From: SIG440 sp045631525
GTDB taxonomy: Bacteria; Bacillota; Clostridia; Monoglobales; Monoglobaceae
Length of the DNA stretch: 64,000 bases
Reading direction: 5' to 3'
NCBI GenBank assembly: GCA_045631525.1
Contig: JAZQUY010000012.1
Span: forward strand, 1 to 64,000
The position numbers were made by a program, and so were the translations under genes. The notes below the pieces were generated by a model. It ran no database searches, was not told where the DNA came from, and saw only the letters and a program-made list of their open reading frames with translations. Positions 34,746 through 43,694 of this stretch are shown here, piece after piece. Position 1 is the stretch's first letter, and the number at the start of each line of letters is the position of its first letter.

Positions 34746-36113
34746 ATGATAGCAAAACTTGAACCTGAATTTATGCCAATGGCAAAGGTTATAAATGACT
34801 ACAAGGCGGCTGTTTCAAAGTGCGATTCACAAAAAATTGTGATTGCGGTTGAGAGAAATGGCGGACTCATTGCAACATATTCTCTTGATGCATATAAAGA
34901 GGGAACAGGTCATGATGAAGAAAACTACGAAATTGCTGAAAGAATTATAAAAACACTTCTTTGGGCAAAGGGTGGTTTCAAAGTATATGTTGCCGGCTCA
35001 AAATATGTCTATGACCGGATTGCTGCAGATTATGCTATTAGCGGCGCGAGAGAATTTGATTTCAATTTCATGGCTCGTGTATACGAAAAACCATTTGAAG
35101 TAGTATATGTTGAAAATGCAGCAGACGCACCGAAAGAAAATGATGTTTCATCACCTGTAGGTCGTCATCTTGATGGTTGCCGCATAGGTTTTGATGCAGG
35201 CGGCAGTGACAGAAAGGTTTCTGCTGTTGTTGACGGAAAAACTGTATATTCAGAGGAAGTGGTGTGGTTCCCAAAACTTCAGAGTGACCCCATGTATCAT
35301 TATGATGGCATTTTGAGTGCTATGAAAACGGCAGCTTCTCATATGCCGAGGGTTGATGCTATTGGTGTTTCTTCTGCTGGTGTTTATATTGACAATCAAA
35401 TAAAGGTCGCTTCACTCTTTATCAAGGTTTCTGATGAAGATTTTGAGAAGCACGTGAAAAATATGTATATCGATGTTGCAAAGGAAATCGGTGATGTTCC
35501 TGTTGAGGTTGCAAATGATGGTGATGTTACTGCCCTTGCTGGTGCTATGAGCCTTGAGGATAATAATGTTTTGGGTGTTGCTATGGGCACCTCAGAAGCT
35601 GCAGGGTATGTTGACAAAGATGGAAATATCACAGGTTGGCTCAATGAACTTGCATTTGTTCCTGTTGATTTCAATAAGGGTGCTATGGTTGACGAATGGA
35701 GTGGCGATTATGGTTGCGGAGTTAAATATTTCTCCCAGGATGCAGTTATAAAGCTTGCTCCAAAAGCCGGAATTGAGCTTGAAGAAAGTCTTTCACCGGC
35801 AGAGAAGCTTAAGGTTGTTCAGGGACTCATGGAAGCAGATGACCCTCGTGCCGCTGATATTTATGATACAATAGGTACGTATTTCGGGTATTCAATCGCT
35901 TACTATTCAATGTTCTATGACATTAAACATGTGCTCATTATGGGCAGAGTGACAAGCGGAAAGGGTGGAAGCATCCTTCTCGCAAAAGCAAATGAGGTCA
36001 TCAAGACAGAGTTCCCTGAACTCTTTAAAAAGGTTCAGCTTCACATTCCTGATGAAAAAGCAAGAAGAGTTGGGCAGTCTGTTGCGGCTGCAAGTCTTCC
36101 CAAAATCGGTTAA
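34746..36113 (+). CDS. ROK-family protein with N-terminal extension
   Basis: 455 residues, longer than the usual 300-residue ROK kinase. Residues 1-135 are an extra domain of unknown role. The ROK fold begins at about 138 with IGFDAGGSDRKVSAVVDG (ATP phosphate loop), followed by GVSSAGVYI, VEVANDGDVTALAG with the catalytic-type Asp, and VAMGTSEAAGY. The CxCGxxGC zinc motif of many ROK proteins is not evident. Next to nagB it may phosphorylate GlcNAc or a related sugar; the substrate is inferred. Confidence 0.78.
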   Translation: MIAKLEPEFMPMAKVINDYKAAVSKCDSQKIVIAVERNGGLIATYSLDAYKEGTGHDEENYEIAERIIKTLLWAKGGFKVYVAGSKYVYDRIAADYAISGAREFDFNFMARVYEKPFEVVYVENAADAPKENDVSSPVGRHLDGCRIGFDAGGSDRKVSAVVDGKTVYSEEVVWFPKLQSDPMYHYDGILSAMKTAASHMPRVDAIGVSSAGVYIDNQIKVASLFIKVSDEDFEKHVKNMYIDVAKEIGDVPVEVANDGDVTALAGAMSLEDNNVLGVAMGTSEAAGYVDKDGNITGWLNELAFVPVDFNKGAMVDEWSGDYGCGVKYFSQDAVIKLAPKAGIELEESLSPAEKLKVVQGLMEADDPRAADIYDTIGTYFGYSIAYYSMFYDIKHVLIMGRVTSGKGGSILLAKANEVIKTEFPELFKKVQLHIPDEKARRVGQSVAAASLPKIG

Positions 36114-36122
36114 TCTTTTCAG

Positions 36123-36152
36123 GCGTCAAAACGAAAGTTTTGACGCTGTTTC
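36123..36152 (+). terminator. Terminator of the nagB operon
   Basis: A perfect 10-base stem with a GAAA loop (36123-36146), then a T-rich tail. Confidence 0.8.
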
Positions 36153-36201
36153 TTTTGCACAAAAAAAGACAGCTCACGATGAATGTAAGCTGTCTTTTGG
36201 A

Positions 36202-36288
36202 TGGTGCCGGTGATCGGGGTCGAACCGATACGGTATTGCTACCACAGGATTTTGAGTCCAGCGCGTCTGCCAATTCCACCACACCGGC
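36202..36288 (-). tRNA. tRNA-Leu(CAA)
   Basis: An 87-base class II tRNA on the minus strand. The acceptor GCCGGTG pairs with CACCGGC, discriminator A, encoded CCA, a long variable arm, and anticodon loop CTCAAAA giving CAA. Confidence 0.95.
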
Positions 36289-36306
36289 ATATAAAGCACA
36301 GATGTT

Positions 36307-36335
36307 ATTATAGCATATGAGAAATGGTTTTGCAA
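36307..36335 (-). promoter_or_regulatory. Promoter of tRNA-Leu(CAA)
   Basis: On the minus strand TTGCAA (36335-36330), a 17-base spacer and TATAAT (36312-36307), about 20 bases before the tRNA. Confidence 0.7.
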
Positions 36336-36457
36336 GGGTTTTTTGAAAAGATTTTCAAAATATTTTGAAAGAAAGAGAGAATGGTTATTTGAAAAGGTTG
36401 GGGATTTAAAATTTATGTTTTGTGTCAATAATAATGATTGCCAAAAGGTGTACTTTG

Positions 36458-36486
36458 TTGACAAAATATAAACCTTGTGATAAAAT
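36458..36486 (+). promoter_or_regulatory. Promoter of the M50-scpAB unit
   Basis: TTGACA at 36458-36463, a 17-base spacer and TAAAAT at 36481-36486, about 55 bases before the M50-like gene. Confidence 0.75.
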
Positions 36487-36540
36487 ATTAGTGGTTAAAA
36501 TTAGTTGTTTTTCTTTTTTATATAAAGGAGTTTTCTTGAT

Positions 36541-37230
36541 ATGATAAGCAGAATGCAAAATTGGTTTGGAAACGGATGGATAGGGATTATTGAACTTTTA
36601 ATTACGGCACTTTGCGTTTTTTTGTCCCTTTCTGTACATGAATTTGCTCGTGGATATGCAGCATACAAAATGGGTGATAATACCGCGAAGTATATGGGAC
36701 GGCTTAATTTAAGTCCTCTTAGTCACCTTGACCCAATCGGTGCCATTTGCCTTTTTCTGTTTGGATTTGGTTGGGCAAAGCCTGTACCTGTAAATCCAAG
36801 AAACTTCAAATCAGGTAAATTTAAGTCGGGTATGGTGTGGACATCGCTGGCAGGACCACTTGGCAATATTATATTGGCATTTTTTTCAATGCTGTTTCTT
36901 TCGGTTGTTGCAAAGTTTTATACAGGTGCAAGTGAACTGTGGGAAAAGGTGTTTTCACTTTTGATTGTTTTGCTTTCTACTCTTGTATATATGAACATAA
37001 ACCTTGCAGTTTTCAATCTTATACCTGTACCGCCCCTTGACGGCTCAAAAATTCTTAATGCGGTTTTACCATCAAAGGTATATTTTAAAATTATGCAGTA
37101 TGAACAGTACGGGTTTATTTTGCTTATAATTTTGATAAACACACCGTTATTTTCAAGATTGCTTAACTCTTTATCAAATATTATTCTAAGTGGAATTCAG
37201 TTAATCATCGGTTTTTTACCATTTCTCTAA
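36541..37230 (+). CDS. Site-2-protease-like membrane protein (M50 family) with HExxR motif
   Basis: 229 residues with about six membrane segments, the short M50B type without a PDZ domain (YwhC-like). The zinc motif should read HExxH but is H33-E34-F-A-R37; the codon is CGT at 36649-36651. The distal metal-ligand motif NLIPVPPLDG with D167 is intact. Conserved GRLNLSPLSHLDPIGAI and LAGPLGNI segments confirm the family. It is either an inactive family member or one using altered metal binding. scpA follows after 22 bases, a common Clostridia order. Confidence 0.88.
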   Translation: MISRMQNWFGNGWIGIIELLITALCVFLSLSVHEFARGYAAYKMGDNTAKYMGRLNLSPLSHLDPIGAICLFLFGFGWAKPVPVNPRNFKSGKFKSGMVWTSLAGPLGNIILAFFSMLFLSVVAKFYTGASELWEKVFSLLIVLLSTLVYMNINLAVFNLIPVPPLDGSKILNAVLPSKVYFKIMQYEQYGFILLIILINTPLFSRLLNSLSNIILSGIQLIIGFLPFL

Positions 37231-37252
37231 AATAAACGAACAGGGGTGGGCT

Positions 37253-38014
37253 ATGGAACAGCTTTCGTTCAAACTTGATGCATTTGAGGGACCTCTTGAC
37301 CTTCTTTTGATGCTTATAAAAAAGAATAAAGTCAGCATTTATGACATTCCCATTGCTACCATACTCGACCAGTATCTTGAAGTTATGAAATCTATGGAGG
37401 AAATGGACCTTGAGGTTTCCAGTGAGTTTTTGGTGCTTGCGGCGACCCTTCTTCAGATAAAGTCGAAAATGCTGCTTCCCAAGGACGATGACGGCGAGGA
37501 AGAGGAAGACCCGAGAACTGAACTTGTCAGACGTCTTCTTGAATATCAGCAAATCAAGGACAGCATAGAATTTTTTCGGGAACATGAAAACTCTGATGTT
37601 GGTACATATTTCAAACTGCCTGACGTGATTGAAAGACCGCCGGCAGAAATGAATTATTCCAAAATGACCCTTGAAAACCTTATGGAAGCGTACAGAATTT
37701 CGTGTGTGAAGCTTGAAAGAAAGCTACCGCCGCCCAAACGGTCGTTTTCAGGAATTGTAGGTCACGAAAAGGTTTCAATCAAGGACAAGGTAAGAAATAT
37801 ATGGAGCCGCATTGTAAATAAGGGAAAAATTATGTTTGGTGAGATATTTAAAGGCATCAAGTCAAAGCCTGAGGCGGTTGCATCATTCTTGGCACTTCTT
37901 GAGATGATAAAGCTTAACAAGATAATTGTTGAAGATACAGACAAAAAAGGCGAATATTCCGTTACAAAAATCACGGATGACGACAACTTTAACTTTGAAG
38001 ATTTGGAGGAATGA
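37253..38014 (+). CDS. scpA: Segregation and condensation protein A
   Basis: 253 residues. ScpA is the kleisin that bridges SMC heads in the bacterial condensin. It shows the N-terminal FEGPLDLLLMLIKKNKVSIYDIPI signature and a C-terminal winged helix (AVASFLALLEMIKLNKIIV). ATG 37253 follows AGGGGTGGG. Its last four bases overlap an in-frame ATG of scpB. Confidence 0.94.
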   Translation: MEQLSFKLDAFEGPLDLLLMLIKKNKVSIYDIPIATILDQYLEVMKSMEEMDLEVSSEFLVLAATLLQIKSKMLLPKDDDGEEEEDPRTELVRRLLEYQQIKDSIEFFREHENSDVGTYFKLPDVIERPPAEMNYSKMTLENLMEAYRISCVKLERKLPPPKRSFSGIVGHEKVSIKDKVRNIWSRIVNKGKIMFGEIFKGIKSKPEAVASFLALLEMIKLNKIIVEDTDKKGEYSVTKITDDDNFNFEDLEE

Positions 38015-38043
38015 TTGAAAAAAATCGTTCCTGTGGGGGAAAT

Positions 38044-38676
38044 ATGGAACTTAAACAAGCAGAAGCAATAATCGAAAGCGTCCTTTTTGCTGCCGGCGAG
38101 CCGGTGGATGTGGAAAAGCTTTCGGATATACTGGATATTGATACAAAAAGCACAAGGGCTGTTGTTACTGCGCTTGCGGACAAGTATGACAGAGAAATGC
38201 GCGGACTTCGTATAATCCGTCTTGAAGACTCATATCAGATGTGTACAAGGCGTGAATACAGTGATTATATATCAAAGCTGGTTGAGCCAAGGCGAAGCCT
38301 CAGCCTTTCAAATGCCGCTATGGAGGTTTTGGCTATTGTGGCATACAAACAGCCGGTTACCCGTGCGGTTATTGAGCAGATAAGAGGTGTGTCTTGCGAT
38401 ACTTTGGTCAACAAGCTTCTTGAAAAGAATTTCATTGAAGAGGTGGGACGACTTGACACTCCAGGAAGACCTATGCTGTTTGGTACTACTGATGAGTTTT
38501 TGCGTTGCTTTGGTATTGAGAGCGTTATGGAGCTTCCGGAATTTGATGAAAGAAGTCAGGACCCTGTCGCACGTGATGAGGGTATTGATTTTTCGCAAAA
38601 TGGTGAAACTGATGAAAGTGCCGCAGAAATAATGGACAATAATGAGGAAAACAAATTCGCGGAAGAATTGATTTAG
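38044..38676 (+). CDS. scpB: Segregation and condensation protein B
   Basis: 210 residues. ScpB dimers bind ScpA and stabilise the condensin complex. Two winged helices are visible (AIIESVLFAAGEPVDVEKL; AMEVLAIVAYKQPVTRAVIEQIRGVSC), plus LDTPGRPMLFGTTDEFL. Homologs start at MELK, so ATG 38044 is preferred; an alternative ATG at 38011 overlaps the scpA stop and adds 11 residues. The tail of about 35 residues is acidic. Confidence 0.92.
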   Translation: MELKQAEAIIESVLFAAGEPVDVEKLSDILDIDTKSTRAVVTALADKYDREMRGLRIIRLEDSYQMCTRREYSDYISKLVEPRRSLSLSNAAMEVLAIVAYKQPVTRAVIEQIRGVSCDTLVNKLLEKNFIEEVGRLDTPGRPMLFGTTDEFLRCFGIESVMELPEFDERSQDPVARDEGIDFSQNGETDESAAEIMDNNEENKFAEELI

Positions 38677-38688
38677 TCGGTGATTTAA

Positions 38689-39288
38689 ATGATTTGGGTT
38701 TTGATTGCTTTATGCGTGATTTTTGCCACTCTGTTTTTTCTTTTGTTCCACAAACTCAGTATATTTGTTGAATACAGAAACAAAAAAATAAAGTTGGTTT
38801 TCAAAACATCGCTTTTTCGGTATACCCTCGATGATGAAAGGCTGAAAAGACTTTCAAAAAAGGATGATAAAAAGGCGGAAATAGATGACGGAAAAAGTGA
38901 GGAAGAAAAGTTCTTCGGAAAAGTCCAAAAAATAAAGGGAAAATACACTGAGGCAAAGGATATAATAGACACTGTGCTTGATTGTGCAGGTGACAGGGTT
39001 GAATTTTCGGACATTTTTATAAGGTCCAAGTTTGGAACGGGAGATGCCGCCAGTACGGGAATGCTGTATGGGGCAATCTGGACACTTATTGGAAATGTGT
39101 ATGCTTTTTTGTGCAGATTTTTCAACATAAAATTTCCTGAGGTTGAGCTTGTTCCAAATTTCAACGAAAAAGCCTTTGAAATTGAGGCAGAGGGAATAAT
39201 AAAAATCCGTATTGTGCATATTATTACTGCAGCGATGTGCGGTTTTAAAGTTTATTCAAAACATAAAAAACAAAAAGGAGAGGTTTAA
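38689..39288 (+). CDS. DUF2953 protein (YtfI-like)
   Basis: 199 residues. An N-terminal membrane segment (2-20) and a charged linker precede the DUF2953 core (DRVEFSDIFIRSKFGTGDAASTGMLYGAIWTL). The scpB-DUF2953-ytfJ order is widespread in spore-formers, which suggests a sporulation link. It is two bases before the next gene. No biochemical function is known to me. Confidence 0.82.
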   Translation: MIWVLIALCVIFATLFFLLFHKLSIFVEYRNKKIKLVFKTSLFRYTLDDERLKRLSKKDDKKAEIDDGKSEEEKFFGKVQKIKGKYTEAKDIIDTVLDCAGDRVEFSDIFIRSKFGTGDAASTGMLYGAIWTLIGNVYAFLCRFFNIKFPEVELVPNFNEKAFEIEAEGIIKIRIVHIITAAMCGFKVYSKHKKQKGEV

Positions 39289-39290
39289 AA

Positions 39291-39758
39291 ATGGCAGAAC
39301 AACATCCAATTCAGGGACTTATGTATACAGCAATGCAGAGTATAAGGGATATGATTGATGTAAATACAATCGTGGGTGACCCGGTGGAAACTCCGGACGG
39401 AACAATTATTATCCCAATTTCAAAGGTGGGTTTGGGCTTCGGCGTCGGTGGCTCAGACCATTCTGCGGCAAAAACTCCGGCGGACAAGCCCAATATGTTT
39501 GGTGGCGGTGCAGGCGGCGGTGTTTCAATTTCACCGGTTGCTTTTATGGTGGTTGGAAAAGGCCAGATAAGACTTATGCCGGTTAACCCCAACAGCACTG
39601 TTTATGACAGAATTCTTGATATGGTTCCCACAGCAATCGACAAGCTTGTTGAGGGCGCTGATTTCATCAAAAACACCATCAAGGCAAAAAAGGAAGCAAA
39701 AGAGGGAACAAGTATTTCACCGGTTGATAATGCGCTTAGCGACCTTTCGGCAGAATAA
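39291..39758 (+). CDS. ytfJ: Sporulation protein GerW/YtfJ
   Basis: 155 residues. It has the family pattern: DANTIVGD-like VNTIVGDPVETPDGTIIIPISKVGLGFGVGG, then a Gly-rich stretch and ISPVAFMVVGKG. GerW in B. subtilis is a spore protein linked to germination receptor function. Start ATG 39291, after AGGAGAGG. It closes the scpAB cluster. Confidence 0.9.
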   Translation: MAEQHPIQGLMYTAMQSIRDMIDVNTIVGDPVETPDGTIIIPISKVGLGFGVGGSDHSAAKTPADKPNMFGGGAGGGVSISPVAFMVVGKGQIRLMPVNPNSTVYDRILDMVPTAIDKLVEGADFIKNTIKAKKEAKEGTSISPVDNALSDLSAE

Positions 39759-39765
39759 AGACAGC

Positions 39766-39802
39766 ATACTTTTGGCGGGGATTTTCTGCCAAAAGTATTG
39801 TT
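39766..39802 (+). terminator. Terminator after ytfJ
   Basis: An 11-base stem (39766-39776 with 39788-39798) and a short T run. Confidence 0.7.
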
Positions 39803-39857
39803 TTACTTACACATAATTGGCATCGAATGCGATGCATTAAAACAGAAAGGCTTTGTG

Positions 39858-42488
39858 GTGTTTACATTGAAAAAGTTACTTATAATTGACGGGAACAGCA
39901 TATTGAACAGGGCATATTATGGCATCCGTATGCTCAGTGCACCAGACGGAACCCCCACCAATGCGGTGTATGGGTTTTTGAATATTTTGTTTAAAAATCT
40001 TGAGGAGGATGCTCCTGATTATCTTTGTGTTGCCTTTGACGTAAAGGAAAAGACCTTCAGACACAAAATGTATGAGGAGTATAAGGCTCAGAGAAAGCCT
40101 GCTCCTGAGGATTTTCTGGTGCAGCTTCCTTTAATCAAAGAAGTGCTTGCTGCTATGAATTGCAAGTGCCTTGAACTTCCAGGGTATGAAGCTGATGATA
40201 TAATCGGAACGGTTTCACGGATTTGCGATGAAGAAAATGTTGAATGCCTTATACTGACGGGTGACAAGGATGACCTTCAGCTTGCGTCCCGGAACACAAA
40301 AATAAAGCTTGTAATCACGAGGATGGGTGCTACAACAACAACCGTTTATGATGCCAATGGGGTATATGACAAGTATCTCGTTACCCCAAAAGAATTTATT
40401 GACGTCAAGGCCCTTATGGGTGATACCTCCGACAATATTCCCGGGGTAAAGGGCATAGGTGAAAAAACAGCATTTTCACTTATTGAAAAGTATAAAAGCC
40501 TTGACAATATATACGAAAATTTTGATACAGTTGAAGCTACACCATCGGTTAAGAAAAAGCTTGAAGAGGGAAAGAATGACGCATATTTAAGCCGAAAGCT
40601 TTCTGAAATTGACAGGTGCGTTCCTTTGAAGTTTAGTCTCAGTGACTGTGAAATTCGTGAATATAACAGTGGTGCTTTGGGTGAACTCTTTGTAAGATTG
40701 AATTTCAGATCTTTTCTTGATAAGCTGAATATAAAGACAACAGCTAAAACTGAAAAGGTAGAATTTGAGAGTACTTGCCAAGAGGCGTCACCTGAGGAAA
40801 TTCTTGAACTTGCAAAAAAGGGTAAAGATATAACCTACCGCCTTTATACAAAAAATGGAACTTTGGGTATTGGCGTATCTGTTGACGGAAAGTCCTGCTT
40901 GTTTGCAAAATTGGTTGATGATAGTTTTCTTAAGGCGTTTTTTGAAAATGAAGAAATCAAAAAATCGGGATTTGATATAAAAGAGGATATACTGCTTCTC
41001 AAAAACCGGGGCATTGAATATATGGGAAGTGCCTTTGACGTGGCACTTGCAGCATATATTCTGGACCCCACAAGGTCAGGCTATGACATAAACGGGCTGG
41101 CACTTGAATTTTTAGGACTTTCATCAAATAGCTTAGAAAATGAACAGGGCAATGGTCAGTTATCACTCTGCTTTGATGAAGAAGAAAATCTTGATGATGT
41201 TGCGTTTGATTTGTTTGTGCTTTATAATCTCAAAAAAATATTTTCCGAAAAGCTACGTGAAAACGGTCAGGAAAAGCTTTATTATGAGGTTGAGTTGCCA
41301 CTTGCGGCAGTGCTTGCTGATATGCAACACACGGGAATTTTGGTGGATAAAGACGCCCTTGTGGATTTTGGGGCGAAGCTCAAAAACAATATAAAAGCTC
41401 TGGAAGAAGAAATCTATGCATATGCGGGGAAGACATTTAATATAAATTCACCCAAACAGCTTGGTGAAGTGCTTTTTGAGGGGCTTGGGCTTCCTCATGG
41501 GAAAAAGACAAAAACGGGATATTCTACTAACGCTGAGGTTCTCAAAAAGCTTGAGGGAACACATCCAATCGTTGAGTGCGTCCTGGAATATCGTGGACTT
41601 ACAAAGCTTCAGTCCACATATGTTGATGGGATGTTAGCAGTTATAAACAAAGAAACAGGTAGGATACATTCAAATTTCAACCAGACGGTTACTGCCACGG
41701 GAAGAATAAGCAGCACAGAACCAAATCTTCAAAATATCCCAATACGCACCGAACGTGGTCGTGAAATGAGAAAGATGTTTGTTGCAGGAAGTGATAGAGT
41801 TTTGGTGGATGCTGACTATTCACAAATTGAGCTTCGTGTCCTTTCGCATATTGCAGATGACAAAAATATGCAGAAAGCCTTTCTTGACGGTGTGGACATT
41901 CATACCCAGACCGCATCTCAGGTCTTTGGTGTGGCTATTGATGAAGTTACGCCCGAAATGCGCTTTCGTGCCAAGGCGGTAAATTTCGGTATTGTGTATG
42001 GCATTGGTGAATTTTCGCTTTCTCAGGACCTCAAAATTCCCATAAAAGAGGCAAAACAGTATATATCCGATTACCTTTCGGCATATCCGGGGGTGGCGGC
42101 ATATATGAAAAATACCGTAGATGAGGGCCGTGCCAAAGGGTTTGTTTCCACGCTGCTTGGGAGGAGAAGGTATCTTCCTGAGCTTCGTGCGTCAAACAAA
42201 ATAACTCAGGGCTTTGGCGAAAGGGTTGCTATGAATGCTCCCATTCAGGGTACCGCGGCTGATATAATAAAAATTGCTATGGTAAATGTTTATGAACGGC
42301 TCAAGGAAGAGGGCTTTCGGTCGAAACTTATTCTTCAGGTTCACGACGAGCTTATTGTTGAAGCATATGTGGATGAAAGGGAACAGGTCAAAAGATTGCT
42401 TGCCGAGGAAATGGAGAATGCAGTGAAACTTTCTGTGCCTTTAAAGGTTGAAGGCAACAGCGGAAAGACATGGTACGACACAAAATAA
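39858..42488 (+). CDS. polA: DNA polymerase I
   Basis: 876 residues. The N-terminal 5'-3' exonuclease domain (about 1-290) has IDGNSILNRAYYG and GDKDDLQL. The central 3'-5' exonuclease-like domain lacks the acidic DxE site, so proofreading is probably absent. The polymerase domain contains DYSQIELRVLSHIADD (motif A), RAKAVNFGIVYG (motif B) and QVHDELIVE (motif C). The start is uncertain: GTG 39858 lies seven bases after AGAAAGG; TTG 39867 and upstream codons are alternatives. coaE overlaps-adjacent downstream fits the common polA-coaE pair. Confidence 0.95.
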   Translation: MFTLKKLLIIDGNSILNRAYYGIRMLSAPDGTPTNAVYGFLNILFKNLEEDAPDYLCVAFDVKEKTFRHKMYEEYKAQRKPAPEDFLVQLPLIKEVLAAMNCKCLELPGYEADDIIGTVSRICDEENVECLILTGDKDDLQLASRNTKIKLVITRMGATTTTVYDANGVYDKYLVTPKEFIDVKALMGDTSDNIPGVKGIGEKTAFSLIEKYKSLDNIYENFDTVEATPSVKKKLEEGKNDAYLSRKLSEIDRCVPLKFSLSDCEIREYNSGALGELFVRLNFRSFLDKLNIKTTAKTEKVEFESTCQEASPEEILELAKKGKDITYRLYTKNGTLGIGVSVDGKSCLFAKLVDDSFLKAFFENEEIKKSGFDIKEDILLLKNRGIEYMGSAFDVALAAYILDPTRSGYDINGLALEFLGLSSNSLENEQGNGQLSLCFDEEENLDDVAFDLFVLYNLKKIFSEKLRENGQEKLYYEVELPLAAVLADMQHTGILVDKDALVDFGAKLKNNIKALEEEIYAYAGKTFNINSPKQLGEVLFEGLGLPHGKKTKTGYSTNAEVLKKLEGTHPIVECVLEYRGLTKLQSTYVDGMLAVINKETGRIHSNFNQTVTATGRISSTEPNLQNIPIRTERGREMRKMFVAGSDRVLVDADYSQIELRVLSHIADDKNMQKAFLDGVDIHTQTASQVFGVAIDEVTPEMRFRAKAVNFGIVYGIGEFSLSQDLKIPIKEAKQYISDYLSAYPGVAAYMKNTVDEGRAKGFVSTLLGRRRYLPELRASNKITQGFGERVAMNAPIQGTAADIIKIAMVNVYERLKEEGFRSKLILQVHDELIVEAYVDEREQVKRLLAEEMENAVKLSVPLKVEGNSGKTWYDTK

Positions 42489-42505
42489 TATCCGGATGTG
42501 ATAAA

Positions 42506-43081
42506 ATGAAGATAATTGGTATTACCGGTGGGTCTGGGGCAGGAAAAACCACGGTCTGTGCAGAACTAAAAAAATGTGGTGCTGTAATTGTTGATGCTGA
42601 TAAGATTTCAAAGGAAGTTACAAAAAAAGGCTCTCCTGCGCTCCGCGAAATAGAAAAAGCTTTTGGAAAACAGTATGTTCTGCCGTCAGGTGAGCTTGAC
42701 AGGAAAAGTCTTGGTAAATTGGTTTTTTCTGATGAAAGTAAGCTTGAAATCCTCAACAAGATAACCCACAAATATATCTATTTGAAAATGGAAGAGGAAA
42801 TAAAAAATGCGAATGGCAGCGTGGTTCTACTTGATGTGCCACTGCTTTTTGGGACAGATTTTCCATTTCAATGTGATTTGACGGTGGCTGTTGTGTCGGA
42901 CAAGGAAGAACGTATAAGACGCATTGTTGCCCGTGACGGTATAACACGGGAAATGGCAGAAGCAAGAATAAAAAACCAGATGTCTGATGATGAATATAGG
43001 GAATTGGCAGATGTTTGCTTTGAAAATAATGGCGATATCCCAAAGATAAAGGCTTTTGCAAAGGAAATATGTGAAAACTAA
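42506..43081 (+). CDS. coaE: Dephospho-CoA kinase
   Basis: 191 residues. It phosphorylates dephospho-CoA in the last step of CoA synthesis. The P-loop is GITGGSGAGKTT at residues 5-16, followed by VDADKISKEVTKKG and LDVPLLFGTDFPFQCD, with RIVARDGITREMAEARIKNQM in the lid. ATG 42506 is 15 bases after the polA stop. The ribosome binding site is weak (GGATGTG). Confidence 0.93.
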   Translation: MKIIGITGGSGAGKTTVCAELKKCGAVIVDADKISKEVTKKGSPALREIEKAFGKQYVLPSGELDRKSLGKLVFSDESKLEILNKITHKYIYLKMEEEIKNANGSVVLLDVPLLFGTDFPFQCDLTVAVVSDKEERIRRIVARDGITREMAEARIKNQMSDDEYRELADVCFENNGDIPKIKAFAKEICEN

Positions 43082-43100
43082 AAATATTGGAGAAATGACA

Positions 43101-43679
43101 GTGAAACGAAAACGAGGATGCTTCAGGTATATATTTTATATTTTGCTTGCGGTTTTTCTGCTATATTTTTCTGCAGGTAACGGCAAGGAAATTTTGCTAA
43201 AACAAATTTATCCTATAAAGTATCAGGAGTATGTGGAAAAATATTCAGCGGAATATTCTCTTGATAAAAACATAGTGTATTCAATAATAAAGACTGAAAG
43301 CAATTTCAGTCCTGAGGTGGTTTCAAAGGCAGGAGCTAAAGGTCTTATGCAACTTATGGACGAAACAGCAAAGGAATGCAGTGAACGTGCAGAGCTTGGA
43401 TACATAATTCCAGAGGACTTGTTTGTTGCTGAAAAGAACATACACCTTGGATGTCTTTATTTTAAGTCGCTCATGGATAATTATGAAGATTTGGAACTTG
43501 CACTTACTGCATATAACGGCGGAACGGGCAATGTTGACAAATGGCTCCGTGATGAAAGCCTTTCGAATGGAAATGGAGGACTTTTGGACATTCCGTATAA
43601 AGAAACCCGTGATTATGTGAAAAAAGTTATGAGAACTTTTGAAATATATAACAAGCTGTATAAAACAGCAGAGTATTAA
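43101..43679 (+). CDS. Membrane-anchored lytic transglycosylase (SLT family)
   Basis: 192 residues. One N-terminal membrane segment (about 8-25) is followed by the SLT domain: IVYSIIKTESNFSPEVVSKAGAKGLMQLM with catalytic Glu in KTESNF, and LALTAYNGGTGNV. It cleaves peptidoglycan glycan strands outside the membrane. GTG 43101 is eight bases after GGAG; ATG 43095 is too close to it. The gene follows coaE with little space. Confidence 0.9.
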   Translation: MKRKRGCFRYIFYILLAVFLLYFSAGNGKEILLKQIYPIKYQEYVEKYSAEYSLDKNIVYSIIKTESNFSPEVVSKAGAKGLMQLMDETAKECSERAELGYIIPEDLFVAEKNIHLGCLYFKSLMDNYEDLELALTAYNGGTGNVDKWLRDESLSNGNGGLLDIPYKETRDYVKKVMRTFEIYNKLYKTAEY

Positions 43680-43694
43680 AATGGAGGAACGATT

